Program-made: the position numbers and the translations under genes
The notes under the pieces: model-generated
Databases searched by the model: none
What the model was told of the DNA's origin: nothing
Seen by the model: only the letters and a program-made list of their open reading frames with translations
In this document: positions 49,232-59,110 of the stretch, piece after piece
Position numbering within the stretch: position 1 is the first letter of the stretch
How the letters are laid out: every line of letters starts with the position of its first letter
NCBI RefSeq assembly: GCF_023701745.1
Contig: NZ_JAJOZB010000001.1
Location: 6,113,501-6,177,500, forward strand
Source: Streptomyces sp. RKAG293
Lineage (GTDB): Bacteria > Actinomycetota > Actinomycetes > Streptomycetales > Streptomycetaceae
DNA: 64,000 nt
Direction: 5' to 3'

Positions 49232-49776
49232 TGTTACTTCCGGTAAGAGAGCGACCCCTTTTCTTACGGAAATCTTTCCCTTTGTCGGACATTCACGACC
49301 TCGCCGCAACTACGCTGCGTGATATCGCGACGTTTGATGATCGCGCTCTCGACATCCTTCCGTTACTCGCTGGTAACGAGACCTCTTGTGCAGCGGCTGG
49401 GAATGGACCACCATCGGCCAAGCTCGGTCCTGTTCCCCCGACCATCCGGCAGCCAGCTGGTGCGGCTGGGGGCGACCCCCAGCGGTAGCCGGGGGAGGGT
49501 CCCCACCGAGTGGAAGTGCACGGCGTAACTGCCGCCGCTTCCGGACAGGGGGGTCTCTGCCCACCCAGCAGGGCCTGTCCAGCAGGTTGCGCGAGAGCGT
49601 GGCCAGTGGTTGTCGCTCGGGGGTGATCGCTGATGATTCGGACTGCGCCGTCCGCATACCCGCGGACCGGCCTTCGATGACGGCGCTCCCTTTCCCGAGG
49701 ACGTAGCTCTTCTCCCCATCCCGGCCCCGGATCTCCATATCCGGCCGGATGTGTACGTCCGATCAGGAGGAAAGTC
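49232..49776. other. Long intergenic region with inverted repeats before the DUF6230 operon
   Basis: No convincing gene in 545 bp on either strand. It contains a perfect inverted repeat CGTTAC-TCGCTG-GTAACG at 49361-49378, a candidate operator, and a tight hairpin GCTGGGGG-CGA-CCCCCAGC at 49465-49483 followed by GGGGGAGGGTCCCC, which resembles small palindromic repeats scattered in Streptomyces chromosomes. The region ends with a strong AGGAGGA ribosome site 6 nt before the DUF6230 start, so it is probably a long promoter/leader region. Confidence 0.6.
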
Positions 49777-50418
49777 ATGGAGTCGGTCGTTAGAGGCGGC
49801 ACCAAGTGGAAGCGGTTCGCCGTTGTCATGGTGCCGGGTGTTGCTGCCACGGCAGTAATCGGCATGGCGCTCGCACAGGGCGCGCTTGCCGCGTCCTTCG
49901 CGGTGTCCGGCCAGAACTTCAAGGTCAGCGCTGACCAGCTGCACGGCTTCGGGTTCGTCCAGTACGGCGCGATGGACGCACAGGTTGGCGGCACCACCGT
50001 GCCGGTCGCGGTCTCGGGCTTCAACAACGCCGACATCACCAACATGTGCCAGTCGGTCATCACGCACGTCCCGCTCTTCGGTGACGTGACGCTGCGACTG
50101 CAGGCCGGCGGCAAGGGCACTCCGGTCCACGCCGAGAACCTGTACATCGACCTGGACCAGCTCGACGCCGATGCCGAGTTCAAGAACATCAACATCGGTG
50201 TTCCGGCCGGCGCGGCGGGTAACAACAAGGACGCCACGGGCATCGACGGCCCGCACAAGGCCGGCCAGGGTCCGCAGCAGCCCGGCGCCTTCGCCCAGGA
50301 GGCCCAGGAGGCCACCCTGACGAAGGTCCAGCAGACCGCCTGGGCGACCAGCGCGGGCACCTTCAAGCTCAGCGGCCTGAGCCTGTCGGTCAAGAAGGGC
50401 AACAACGAGTGCTACTAG
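49777..50418 (+). CDS. DUF6230-family secreted protein
   Basis: A 213-residue protein with an N-terminal basic stretch (RGGTKWKR), a hydrophobic segment (FAVVMVPGVAATAVIGMALAQGALA, residues 16-40) that ends like a signal peptide (ALA-ASF) and a beta-rich outer domain (FAVSGQNFKVSADQLHGFGF, VTLRLQAGGKGTPVHAENLY). Three cysteines are absent except C88 and C212. A strong AGGAGGA site predicts high expression. Old annotations call such proteins cholesterol esterase without basis that I can see. It is in an apparent operon with DUF6114, although a strong hairpin lies between them. Confidence 0.88.
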   Translation: MESVVRGGTKWKRFAVVMVPGVAATAVIGMALAQGALAASFAVSGQNFKVSADQLHGFGFVQYGAMDAQVGGTTVPVAVSGFNNADITNMCQSVITHVPLFGDVTLRLQAGGKGTPVHAENLYIDLDQLDADAEFKNINIGVPAGAAGNNKDATGIDGPHKAGQGPQQPGAFAQEAQEATLTKVQQTAWATSAGTFKLSGLSLSVKKGNNECY

Positions 50419-50430
50419 GCACTTGACCGG

Positions 50431-50461
50431 CCGGGTGAGGGGCCCAGCGCCCCTCACCCGG
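50431..50461 (+). terminator. Hairpin between DUF6230 and DUF6114 genes
   Basis: CCGGGTGAGGGGC (50431-50443) and GCCCCTCACCCGG (50449-50461) are perfect complements around a 5-nt loop. It should end or attenuate transcription after the DUF6230 gene, which would keep the downstream genes at lower levels. Confidence 0.8.
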
Positions 50462-50511
50462 TCGCCCTCCAACTTTCTTGCGCGAAAAAGTCAGTCCCAG
50501 GGAGCTGTTCC

Positions 50512-51099
50512 ATGAGTGCCGAGTCGACAGGGCTGCAGGGTCACGAACCAAACGCCTTCCATACCGCCCACACGCGTTTCCGTAACTGGCGGTGGCAGCG
50601 GCCGTTCTGGGCGGGCCTGCTGACCCTCCTGGGGGGCATCCCCATCGCGTACCTCCCGTACGCGAACCTGACCCTCGGCCAGCTCACCGTGCGGATGTCC
50701 ACCACGGCGGGTGCCGGGTCGCTGATCATCGGCATCCTGTTGATGGTGCTCGGGCTGACCATGTGGTTCCAGCCGGTCGTCCGCATCTTCGCGGGTGTCG
50801 CCGCGATCCTGTTGGCACTGGTGTCGATCCCCGTGTCCAACTTCGGCGGCTTCCTGATCGGCTTCCTGCTGGGCCTGGTGGGCGGCTCCCTCGCCATCGC
50901 CTGGGCGCCCGGCGTTCCGGCGGCCGACGATCCCGGCCAGAAGGCCGAACTGCCGGACGGTGCGCCGACCGGTGGTCACGACTCCGGCCCGGAGCCCGAG
51001 TACTACCCCGCACCACAGCTGGAGAAGCACTCGGTGTCGCCGGGTGCCGGAGTGGACGAAGTGACCACAGACGACCATGGGAGGCGTAGTGCGGGGTGA
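50512..51099 (+). CDS. DUF6114-family membrane protein
   Basis: A 195-residue protein with about four hydrophobic segments (residues 32-50, 63-84, 88-108, 112-133) and a soluble acidic tail of 60 residues ending in the next gene's start. LTLLGGIPIAYLPYANLTLG and LIIGILLMVLGLTMWFQP are typical. DUF6114 genes regularly follow DUF6230 genes in actinobacteria. The overlap with the next gene indicates coupling. Function unknown. Confidence 0.87.
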   Translation: MSAESTGLQGHEPNAFHTAHTRFRNWRWQRPFWAGLLTLLGGIPIAYLPYANLTLGQLTVRMSTTAGAGSLIIGILLMVLGLTMWFQPVVRIFAGVAAILLALVSIPVSNFGGFLIGFLLGLVGGSLAIAWAPGVPAADDPGQKAELPDGAPTGGHDSGPEPEYYPAPQLEKHSVSPGAGVDEVTTDDHGRRSAG

Positions 51100-52378
51100 C
51101 GAGGCTCTGCCGGCCGACGGCGACGGACCCCGTACGAGAATGGTGCCGCGCCACGCGGCGCCGAGAAAGTCGCTCTTCACCAAGCTCCAGATGCCCGCGG
51201 GCAAGGCGATAGCCATCGCCGCGATGCCCACAGCGGTACTGATGGGCATGGGCATAACCCCGCATCTCGCCCTCGCCGACGAGATGCCGAAGAACCCGTA
51301 CGCTCCCGGCCCGTGTGTCACGCAGTCCGACACACCGGCGCCGGATGCCACCACGGCCAAGCCCAGCGCGACGCCCTCCGCGACGGAGAGTTCCGCGCCC
51401 AGCACGAAGCCGAGCTCCTCGCCGAGCCCGTCCGCGAGCACGGCCGAGCCGAAGAGCGCCCTCAAGGCGCTGCCGAAGACCCTGCCGACGACCGCGCCGA
51501 AGACCGCACCCACCACCGCGCCGACGACTCCGGCCGCTCCCAAGGCGACGCCGAGTCCGACGAAGTCCTACAACCCGTGGGACCCGCTGGGTGTCGGTGA
51601 CGCGATCAAGGACGTTCTCGGTCTGAACAAGCCGGCCGCCCCGACGACGGCGCCCACCACCGCGCCGCCGACGACCGCGCCCACGACGGCACCGCCCAAG
51701 GCGCCGAGTACGAGCCCTGCGAAGGCACCGGCGGCGAAGTCGTCGTCCCCGGCCGCCGTGGCGGAGAAGTCCGCCAAGGCCGCGGCCGAGGCGGCCACCA
51801 AGGCGGCCGACGCCGCCGAGAAGGCGGCCGAGAAGTCCGCCACCCCCACGCCGTCGGCCACCCCGACCACCGTGGACGGCAAGGTCCCGTTCCCGTGTCC
51901 GACGCACGACGCCAAGGCACTGGCCGACGCGCCGTACGAGACGGAGCACGGTCTGCTGCCGGACCAGCCCTGGTACCTGGAATCCAGCGTGCTGACGCTG
52001 AAGGGCCTGGACTACAAGGGCATCGTCACGGTCCGGACGACCAACGGCACGATGAAGAAGGTCCTGAAGTTCACCGCGTCCTCGCTGGACATCAAGGATC
52101 TGCACCAGCTCGTCAACGGCGCCGGCTACGTCCACCACGTCCAGGGTCCCGGCACGACGTCCACGATCCAGAACGGCACGGTGACGATGTACACCGAGGA
52201 GCTGAAGGGCAACCTCTTCGGCCTCATCCCGGTGACGTTCAGCCCGGACACGCCCCCGCCGATCAACGTTCCGCTGGCGGTCTTCACCAACGTCAAGATC
52301 CGTCAGGCCGGACAGTTCGGCGGCACGCTGCACATCAGCAACCTGCACCAGTCGATCACCAAGGGCACCTACCCGTAA
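51089..52378 (+). CDS. Secreted Pro/Thr/Ala-rich protein with C-terminal beta domain
   Basis: A 429-residue exported protein. A basic region (RMVPRHAAPRKSLFTKLQMP) and a hydrophobic segment (GKAIAIAAMPTAVLMGMGI) ending near LALADEM form a signal or anchor. Residues 75-260 are a flexible Pro/Thr/Ser/Ala/Lys linker (TTAPTTAPPTTAPTTAPP), probably spanning the wall. Residues 265-429 form a compact domain (CPTHDAKALADAPYETEHGL, YVHHVQGPGTTSTIQNGTVT) similar in feel to DUF6230. GTG at 51089 has GGGAGG 4 nt upstream; ATG at 51077 is the alternative. Either start overlaps the DUF6114 gene. Function unknown. Confidence 0.82.
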   Translation: MRGDEALPADGDGPRTRMVPRHAAPRKSLFTKLQMPAGKAIAIAAMPTAVLMGMGITPHLALADEMPKNPYAPGPCVTQSDTPAPDATTAKPSATPSATESSAPSTKPSSSPSPSASTAEPKSALKALPKTLPTTAPKTAPTTAPTTPAAPKATPSPTKSYNPWDPLGVGDAIKDVLGLNKPAAPTTAPTTAPPTTAPTTAPPKAPSTSPAKAPAAKSSSPAAVAEKSAKAAAEAATKAADAAEKAAEKSATPTPSATPTTVDGKVPFPCPTHDAKALADAPYETEHGLLPDQPWYLESSVLTLKGLDYKGIVTVRTTNGTMKKVLKFTASSLDIKDLHQLVNGAGYVHHVQGPGTTSTIQNGTVTMYTEELKGNLFGLIPVTFSPDTPPPINVPLAVFTNVKIRQAGQFGGTLHISNLHQSITKGTYP

Positions 52379-52419
52379 ACCGCGGGTGCCCCCAGAGCCC
52401 GTCCGGGAGCCGCACAAAC

Positions 52420-52460
52420 GCCGAGGGCGCCGAACCCGTCAGGGGTCCGGCGCCCTCGGC
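52420..52460. terminator. Two-way terminator between the secreted-protein operon and pyk
   Basis: GCCGAGGGCGCCG (52420-52432) and CGGCGCCCTCGGC (52448-52460) are perfect 13-bp complements with a 15-nt loop, between convergent genes. The 52461-52536 rest has repeated GTGCCGCGACGCC words. Confidence 0.82.
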
Positions 52461-52536
52461 GCGTCGCGTGCCGCGACGCCGTGCCGCGACCTTCCGTGCC
52501 GCGACGCCGTGTGCGGCGGCGTCGCGGGCCGTGCGG

Positions 52537-53967
52537 CTACTTGCGGATGTCGTCGCCCAGGTGGTGCACCCGGACCATGTTGGTGTTGCCGGGGACGCCG
52601 GGGGGCGAACCGGCGGTGATGATCACGGTGTCACCCGCGTTGTACTCCTTGAGCTTGAGCATCTCGGTGTCGACGACGTCCACCATGGCGTCGGTGTTGT
52701 CGACGTACGGGACCACGTACGTCTCGACGCCCCAGGTCAGCGCGAGCTGGTTGCGGGTCGAGGGGTCGGTGGTGAACGCCAGCACCGGGGCCGGGACGCG
52801 GTAGCGGGCCAGTCGGCGGGCGGTGTCGCCGGACTGGGTGAACGCGACCAGGGTCTTGGCGTCCAGGAAGTCGGCCAGCTCGGCCGCGGCGCGGGCCACG
52901 GCGCCGCCCTGGGTGCGCGGCTTCTTGCCGGGCGCCAGCGGCTGCAGGCCGCGCTTGAGCAGCTCCTCCTCGGCGGCCTCGACGATGCGGGACATCGTCT
53001 TGACCGTGTCGATCGGGTACTTGCCCACCGAGGACTCGGCGGAGAGCATGACCGCGTCCGCGCCGTCGAGGATCGCGTTGGCGACGTCGGAGGCCTCGGC
53101 GCGCGTCGGGCGCGAGTTGGTGATCATCGACTCCATCATCTGGGTCGCGACGATCACCGGCTTGGCGTTGCGGCGGCAGAGCTCGATGAGCTGCTTCTGG
53201 ACGACCGGCACCCGCTCCAGCGGGTACTCCACGGCGAGGTCGCCGCGGGCGACCATGACCGCGTCGAAGGCCATGACGACGGCCTCCATGTTCTCGACCG
53301 CCTGCGGCTTCTCCACCTTGGCGATGACGGGGACCCGGCGGCCCTCCTCGTCCATGACGCGGTGGACGTCCTTGACGTCCGAGGCGTCGCGGACGAACGA
53401 CAGGGCGACCATGTCGACGCCCATCGCCAGCGCGAAGCGCAGGTCCTCGATGTCCTTCTCGGACAGCGCCGGGACGTTCACGGCCGCGCCGGGAAGGTTG
53501 ATGCCCTTGTGGTCGGAGATCACTCCGCCCTCGACGACCAGACACCGCACCCGGGGGCCCTCGACCTGGATGACCCGCAGCGCGACGTTGCCGTCGTTGA
53601 TCAGGATCGGGTCGCCCTTGCTGACATCGCCGGGCAGGCCCTTGTACGTGGTGCCGCAGATGGTCTTGTCGCCGGGGACGTCCTCGGCGGTGATGGTGAA
53701 CTCGTCACCCGCGACCAGCTCGACGGGTCCGTCGGCGAACTTGGCCAGCCGGATCTTGGGGCCCTGCAGGTCGGCGAGGACGCCGATCGCACGGCCGGTC
53801 TCCTCGGCCACCTTGCGCACGCGCTGATAGCGCTCCTCGTGCTCGGCGTGAGTTCCGTGGCTGAAGTTGAAACGGGCCACGTTCATGCCGGCCTCGGCCA
53901 GCGTCTTCAGCTGGTCGTAGGAGTCGACGGCGGGTCCCAGGGTGCAAACGATCTTTGCTCGGCGCAT
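52537..53967 (-). CDS. pyk: Pyruvate kinase
   Basis: A 476-residue glycolytic enzyme that converts phosphoenolpyruvate and ADP to pyruvate and ATP. MRRAKIVCTLGPAVDSYD opens the protein; MNVARFNFSHGTHAEHEER binds substrate and K+, ADLQGPKIRLAKF follows, the catalytic Lys is in PVIAKVEKPQAVEN, MVARGDLAVEYPLERVP and ATQMMESMITNSRPTRAEASDVANA are the strongest signatures. The C-terminal domain lacks obvious anomalies. The start at 53967 is fixed by the family N-terminus. First of three same-strand carbon genes here but transcribed separately from pta-ackA by position. Confidence 0.97.
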   Translation of the reverse strand: MRRAKIVCTLGPAVDSYDQLKTLAEAGMNVARFNFSHGTHAEHEERYQRVRKVAEETGRAIGVLADLQGPKIRLAKFADGPVELVAGDEFTITAEDVPGDKTICGTTYKGLPGDVSKGDPILINDGNVALRVIQVEGPRVRCLVVEGGVISDHKGINLPGAAVNVPALSEKDIEDLRFALAMGVDMVALSFVRDASDVKDVHRVMDEEGRRVPVIAKVEKPQAVENMEAVVMAFDAVMVARGDLAVEYPLERVPVVQKQLIELCRRNAKPVIVATQMMESMITNSRPTRAEASDVANAILDGADAVMLSAESSVGKYPIDTVKTMSRIVEAAEEELLKRGLQPLAPGKKPRTQGGAVARAAAELADFLDAKTLVAFTQSGDTARRLARYRVPAPVLAFTTDPSTRNQLALTWGVETYVVPYVDNTDAMVDVVDTEMLKLKEYNAGDTVIITAGSPPGVPGNTNMVRVHHLGDDIRK

Positions 53968-54034
53968 GGGCGCAATCCTATCGGGTTTGTTCCGCTCCGG
54001 AATATTCCTGGGGCGTCGTGGGTATGAAGCGGGG

Positions 54035-55216
54035 TCAGCGTTGGGCGAGCGCATAGGTGGCACGGGCGATCTCGAGCTCTTCGTCGGTGGGCACCACGGC
54101 CACCGCGACTCTGCTGGTGTCCGTGGAGATCAGCCGCGCGGCGTGGCCGCGGATGGCGTTGCGTACGGCGTCGACCTCGATGCCGAGGGTCTCCAGGCCC
54201 CGCAGGGCCGCTTCGCGCACCGCGGCGGAGTTCTCCCCGACCCCGGCGGTGAAGGCGATGGCGTCCACCCGGCCCAGTACGGCGGTGTACGCGCCGATGT
54301 ATTTGCGCAGGCGGTGGATGTAGATGTCGAACGCCAGCCGGGCGGCTTTGTCGCCCTCGGCCATGCGGCGTCCGATCTCGCGCATGTCGTTGTCACCGCA
54401 CAGGCCGAGCAAGCCACTGCGTTTGTTGAGCAGGGTGTCGATCTCGTCCACCGTCATTCCACCTACGCGCGCCAGGTGGAAGACTACCGCCGGGTCGAGA
54501 TCGCCCGAACGGGTGCCCATGACCAGACCCTCCAGCGGCGTCAGCCCCATCGAGGTCTCCACGCAGCTTCCGCCCGCCACAGCGGAGGCGGAGGCGCCGT
54601 TCCCCAGATGCAGCACGATGACGTTGACCTGCGACGACTCCTTGCCGAGCAGGTCCGCGGCGGCGCGTGAGACGAACGCGTGCGAGGTGCCGTGGAAGCC
54701 GTAGCGGCGGATCTCGTACCGGTCCGCCGTCCCGGTGTCGATCGCGTACCGGGCGGCGTGCTCGGGGATCGTCGAGTGGAACGCGGTGTCGAAGACCGCG
54801 ACCTGCGGCAGGTCGGGGCGCAGCTCGCGGGCGACCTTGATGCCGGTGATGTTCGCCGGGTTGTGCAGCGGGGCGAGCGGCACCAGCTTCTCGATCGCCG
54901 CGACGACCTCGTCGGTGATCAGCGTCGGCTCGGTGAAGCGGGTGCCGCCGTGCACGACGCGGTGGCCGACCGCCGCCAGCTCGGGGGAGTCCAGGCCGAG
55001 GCCCTGTCCGTCCAGCTCGGCGGCGATGATCCGCAGCGCGGCGTCGTGATCGGCGACCTCGCCCTCGCCGATCCGCTCGACCAGCCCGGCGGCGAGCCGG
55101 GCGTCCGTGCCGGGACCGGCCGCCATGTCCAGCAGCTGGTACTTGACGGAGGACGAGCCGGAATTGAGGACGAGCACGCGGGAGGGGCTGCCGGCCGGGC
55201 CGGCGGGGCTGCTCAC
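54035..55216 (-). CDS. ackA: Acetate kinase
   Basis: A 393-residue enzyme that makes ATP and acetate from acetyl phosphate and ADP. RVLVLNSGSSSVKYQLLD (phosphate loop), HRVVHGGTRFTEP, VAVFDTAFHSTIPEHAARYA, RRYGFHGTSHAFVS, VIVLHLGNGASASAVAGG, TSMGLTPLEGLVMGTRSGDLDP and FTAGVGENSAAVRE are all present. A GTG start at 55216 overlaps the pta stop by 4 bp and has GGAG 8 nt upstream. Coupled with pta, forming the acetate pathway operon pta-ackA. Confidence 0.97.
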   Translation of the reverse strand: MSSPAGPAGSPSRVLVLNSGSSSVKYQLLDMAAGPGTDARLAAGLVERIGEGEVADHDAALRIIAAELDGQGLGLDSPELAAVGHRVVHGGTRFTEPTLITDEVVAAIEKLVPLAPLHNPANITGIKVARELRPDLPQVAVFDTAFHSTIPEHAARYAIDTGTADRYEIRRYGFHGTSHAFVSRAAADLLGKESSQVNVIVLHLGNGASASAVAGGSCVETSMGLTPLEGLVMGTRSGDLDPAVVFHLARVGGMTVDEIDTLLNKRSGLLGLCGDNDMREIGRRMAEGDKAARLAFDIYIHRLRKYIGAYTAVLGRVDAIAFTAGVGENSAAVREAALRGLETLGIEVDAVRNAIRGHAARLISTDTSRVAVAVVPTDEELEIARATYALAQR

Positions 55217-57324
55217 TGGGTGTCTCCTTCGCCCTGCTGCCGCGCCGGGGATTCGCCCTGCGCCTGGATGGCCGTGATGGCGACCGTGTTCACGATGTCC
55301 TGGACCAGCGCACCGCGCGACAGGTCGTTGACCGGCTTGCGCAGGCCCTGCAGCACCGGGCCGACGGCGACCGCGCCGGCCGACCGCTGGACGGCCTTGT
55401 AGGTGTTGTTGCCCGTGTTGAGGTCGGGGAAGACCAGCACGGTGGCCTGGCCCGCCACCGCCGAGTCCGGCATCTTGGTGGCCGCGACCGACGGTTCGAC
55501 GGCCGCGTCGTACTGGATCGGACCGTCGACGGCCAGGTCGGGGCGGCGCTCGCGGACCAGCTCGGTGGCCCTGCGGACCTTGTCGACGTCCGCGCCGGAG
55601 CCCGAGGTTCCGGTGGAGTACGACAGCATGGCGATCCGCGGCTGCACACCGAACTGGGCGGCGGTGGCCGCCGCCTGGATGGCGATGTCCGCCAGCTGCT
55701 CGGCGTCCGGGTCCGGGTTGACGGCGCAGTCGCCGTAGACGAGGACCTTGTCGGCCAGGCACATGAAGAACACCGAGCTGACGATCGCCGCGCCCGGCGC
55801 GGTCTTGATGATCTCGAAGGCCGGGCGGATGGTGGCGGCGGTGGAGTGGACCGCGCCCGACACCATGCCGTCGGCCAGGCCCTCCTGCACCATCAGGGTG
55901 CCGAAGTACGAGACGTCGGCGACGACGTCGTAGGCCAGCTCGTAGGAGACGCCCTTGTGGGCGCGCAGCTTCGCGTACTGCTCGGCGAACCGCTCCCGCA
56001 GCGGTGAGGTCTGCGGGTCGACGACGGTGACGCCCGCCTGGTCGAGGGAGATGCCCAGGTCGGCGGCCTTCTTGCGGACCGCGTCCTCGTCGCCGAGCAG
56101 GATCAGGTCGCACACCCCGCGCCGCAGCAGCACCTCGGCGGCGCGCAGGATGCGCTCCTCCGCGCCCTCCGGCAGCACGATGCGGCGGCGCCCGGAGCGG
56201 GCCCGTTCGATCAGGGTGTGCTCGAACATCATCGGGGTGACGCGCTCGCTGCGGGCGACCGACAGCCGCTGCGTCAACTCGGCGGTGTCCACATGGGTTT
56301 CGAACAGTCCGAGCGCGGTCTCCGCCTTGCGCGGGGTGCCCGCACCGAGCTTGCCGTCCAGCGCGAACAGCTCGGCCGCGGTGGGGAAGCTGCCGGCCGC
56401 GACCGCGATCACGGGGGTGCCGGGCGCGAGCCGCGCCGCCAGCGCCAGGATGTCCGGGCCCGGCCGCTCGTCGAGGGTGAGCAGCACGCCCGCGATCGGC
56501 GGGGCGCCGGCCGAGTGTGCGGCGAGCGAGCCGATGATGAGGTCGGCGCGGTCCCCGGGGGTGACCACCAGACAGCCGGGGGTCAGCGCGGGCAGGAAGG
56601 CCGGCAGCATCGCGCCGCCGAAGACGAAGTCCAGCGCGTCGCGGGAGAGCCCGGCGTCGTCGCCGAGCAGCACGTCGGCGCCGAGCGCCTCGACGATCTG
56701 CGCCACGGTGGGCGCCGACAGCGCGGGCTCCTCGGGGATGACGTAGACGGGCACCTCGGGCCGGCGGGCGAGCCGGCGGCCGGCCTCCTCCGCCTCTGCC
56801 GTGCCGACGCGGTTGGCGACCATGGCGATGACGTCGCAGCCGAGGTTGGTGTAGGCGAGGTAGGCGTTGCGGACCTCGGCGACCACCGATTCGGCCGTCT
56901 GGTCGATGCCGCCGATCACCGGCAGCACGGAGGCGCCGCATTCGTTGGCGAGCCGGGCGTTGATGCCCAGCTCCGCCGGAAGATTCGTTTCCGCGAAGTC
57001 GGAGCCGAGAATCAGCACCGCCTCGTACTCCCGGGCGACCTCGTGGAACCGTTCCACCAGCCGGGCGGTCAGCGCGTCGCGCCCCTGCTCGGCCTGGAGG
57101 GCCGCCGCCTCCGCGTACCCCATGCCGTAGACCGTGGACGGGTCCTGGGACAGCCGGTAGCGGCTGCGCAGCAGATCGAACAGCCGGTCGGGCCCGTCGT
57201 GCATCAGCGGCCGGAACACCCCCACCCGGTCGACCTGGCGGGTCAGGAGCTCCATCACCCCCAGCTCGACCACCTGGCGGCCGTCGCCGCGGCCGATCCC
57301 CGTTACATAGACGCTGCGCGTCAC
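55213..57324 (-). CDS. pta: Phosphate acetyltransferase (long form)
   Basis: A 703-residue enzyme converting acetyl-CoA and phosphate to acetyl phosphate and CoA. It has three domains: an N-terminal BioD-like P-loop domain (VYVTGIGRGDGRQVVELGVM, with the Walker A lysine lost), the middle DRTGG domain (about 220-330) and the catalytic PTA_PTB domain (about 380-700; TPMMFEHTLIERARSGRRRI, GLADGMVSGAVHSTAATIRP, YDAAVEPSVAATKMPDS, VFPDLNTGNNTYKAVQRSAG). GTG at 57324 is chosen because GGAG lies 8 nt upstream; an ATG six codons earlier lacks one. First gene of the pta-ackA operon. Confidence 0.96.
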   Translation of the reverse strand: MTRSVYVTGIGRGDGRQVVELGVMELLTRQVDRVGVFRPLMHDGPDRLFDLLRSRYRLSQDPSTVYGMGYAEAAALQAEQGRDALTARLVERFHEVAREYEAVLILGSDFAETNLPAELGINARLANECGASVLPVIGGIDQTAESVVAEVRNAYLAYTNLGCDVIAMVANRVGTAEAEEAGRRLARRPEVPVYVIPEEPALSAPTVAQIVEALGADVLLGDDAGLSRDALDFVFGGAMLPAFLPALTPGCLVVTPGDRADLIIGSLAAHSAGAPPIAGVLLTLDERPGPDILALAARLAPGTPVIAVAAGSFPTAAELFALDGKLGAGTPRKAETALGLFETHVDTAELTQRLSVARSERVTPMMFEHTLIERARSGRRRIVLPEGAEERILRAAEVLLRRGVCDLILLGDEDAVRKKAADLGISLDQAGVTVVDPQTSPLRERFAEQYAKLRAHKGVSYELAYDVVADVSYFGTLMVQEGLADGMVSGAVHSTAATIRPAFEIIKTAPGAAIVSSVFFMCLADKVLVYGDCAVNPDPDAEQLADIAIQAAATAAQFGVQPRIAMLSYSTGTSGSGADVDKVRRATELVRERRPDLAVDGPIQYDAAVEPSVAATKMPDSAVAGQATVLVFPDLNTGNNTYKAVQRSAGAVAVGPVLQGLRKPVNDLSRGALVQDIVNTVAITAIQAQGESPARQQGEGDTQ

Positions 57325-57589
57325 GCGCGTTCTCCGATCCATCGTCGCGCTGGGTTGCTGCTCATCGCTGCCGGCTCACCACTGCTTCCCGCCACTGCTC
57401 TCTTCGTGCCGCGCTCCGTTCCCGGTGCGGCCGCTCTCCACTTCGTACCTACTCCAAGACGCTAACGCGACGCTGGTGCCGTCGCTTGCCGGCACAGGGC
57501 CCGCCCGGAGGTGACCTTCGGCCCTCCCCAAGATGCCATTCGCCTGCTCACCAGCGAAAACACCGGGAGGAGACTGGAAAGGTCCAACA

Positions 57590-57703
57590 GCGGAACAGCT
57601 CCGGTGCACGACGGCTAGGGCTCCTTCCTGGCCGGTCCGACCGAGCGTACCGAGAAGGTCTGGCACCGGGTGCTGGGGACGCTCCCGCAGGAGGTCGCCC
57701 GCG
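57590..57703 (+). pseudogene. Relic of pyruvate formate-lyase (N-terminal piece)
   Basis: The frame at 57619-57702 reads GSFLAGPTERTEKVWHRVLG then TLPQEVARG, which matches the conserved N-terminal block of pyruvate formate-lyase (E. coli: D-E-S-F-L-A-G-A-T-E-A-T-T-T-L-W). Just upstream, a CAGCGGAAC and PVHDG-stop stretch lines up with the codons for IQRNYTPYEGD of the same block, broken by an in-frame TAG at 57616-57618. The remaining 700 residues of the enzyme are missing. It runs directly into an activase relic. The 57325-57589 stretch before it holds nothing I recognise. Confidence 0.72.
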
Positions 57704-57707
57704 GCCC

Positions 57708-58021
57708 AGCGGCGGCGAACCGCTGCTGCAGCCGGTCTTCACCGGTGAGGCTGCTGCACCGCTTCCGGCGCGAACTCGGCCTGCACACCTCCGGCTTCCT
57801 CGGCGGCCGGGCCCATGACGCGCTGCCGGCCGACACCGACCTCGTCCTGCTGGACATCAAGTCCTGGGAGCCGGCGCTGTACCGGGAGCCTGCCGAACGT
57901 CACCCGGGTGGACGCTTTGCCCTTCCACAAGCTCGGTGCGGGAAAGTACGTGGCGCTCGGCAGGAGGTTCCCGCCGGCCGCGGGGACGCGGGTGGTACGC
58001 ATCTCCGCACAGTTCCCATAG
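57708..58021 (+). pseudogene. Relic of pyruvate formate-lyase activating enzyme
   Basis: Three pieces of the radical-SAM activase follow each other in three reading frames: SGGEPLLQPVFTGEA from 57708, then LLHRFRRELGLHTSGFLGG and ADTDLVLLDIKSWEPALYRE in the next frame, then NVTRVDALPFHKLGAGKY to a TAG at 58019 in the third. All three are characteristic of PflA. Missing are the N-terminal CxxxCxxC cluster site and the segment between YRE and NV. At least two frameshifts and two deletions show that the gene is dead. Confidence 0.83.
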
Positions 58022-58052
58022 GGTGAAATAAGGTGATGAGGGAGGAGTGTCG

Positions 58053-59072
<1,020 letters not shown>

Positions 59073-59110
59073 CACCCCAGGCCCCGAAACCATCCAGGAG
59101 AGACCAGCCC

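Noticed and set aside
49310..49738. Open frame of 142 codons on the minus strand in the gap before the DUF6230 gene
   Set aside because: Start region lacks a ribosome site, the product is Arg/Pro/Gln-rich without domain features, and it runs through palindromic repeats.
52537..54034. DasR-type site (ACTGGTCTAGACCA-like) at pyk, as chitin sensing and glycolysis are linked in Streptomyces
   Set aside because: No near match was found in the pyk upstream gap 53968-54034.
54035..56941. One 968-codon frame spanning ackA and part of pta
   Set aside because: The upper two thirds are an out-of-frame shadow of pta; the real ackA starts at the GTG at 55216 overlapping the pta stop.
57325..58052. Search for a Rex-type redox operator (TGTGAA-N-TTCACA) near pta, ldhA and the PFL relics
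   Set aside because: No acceptable match was seen in this gap.
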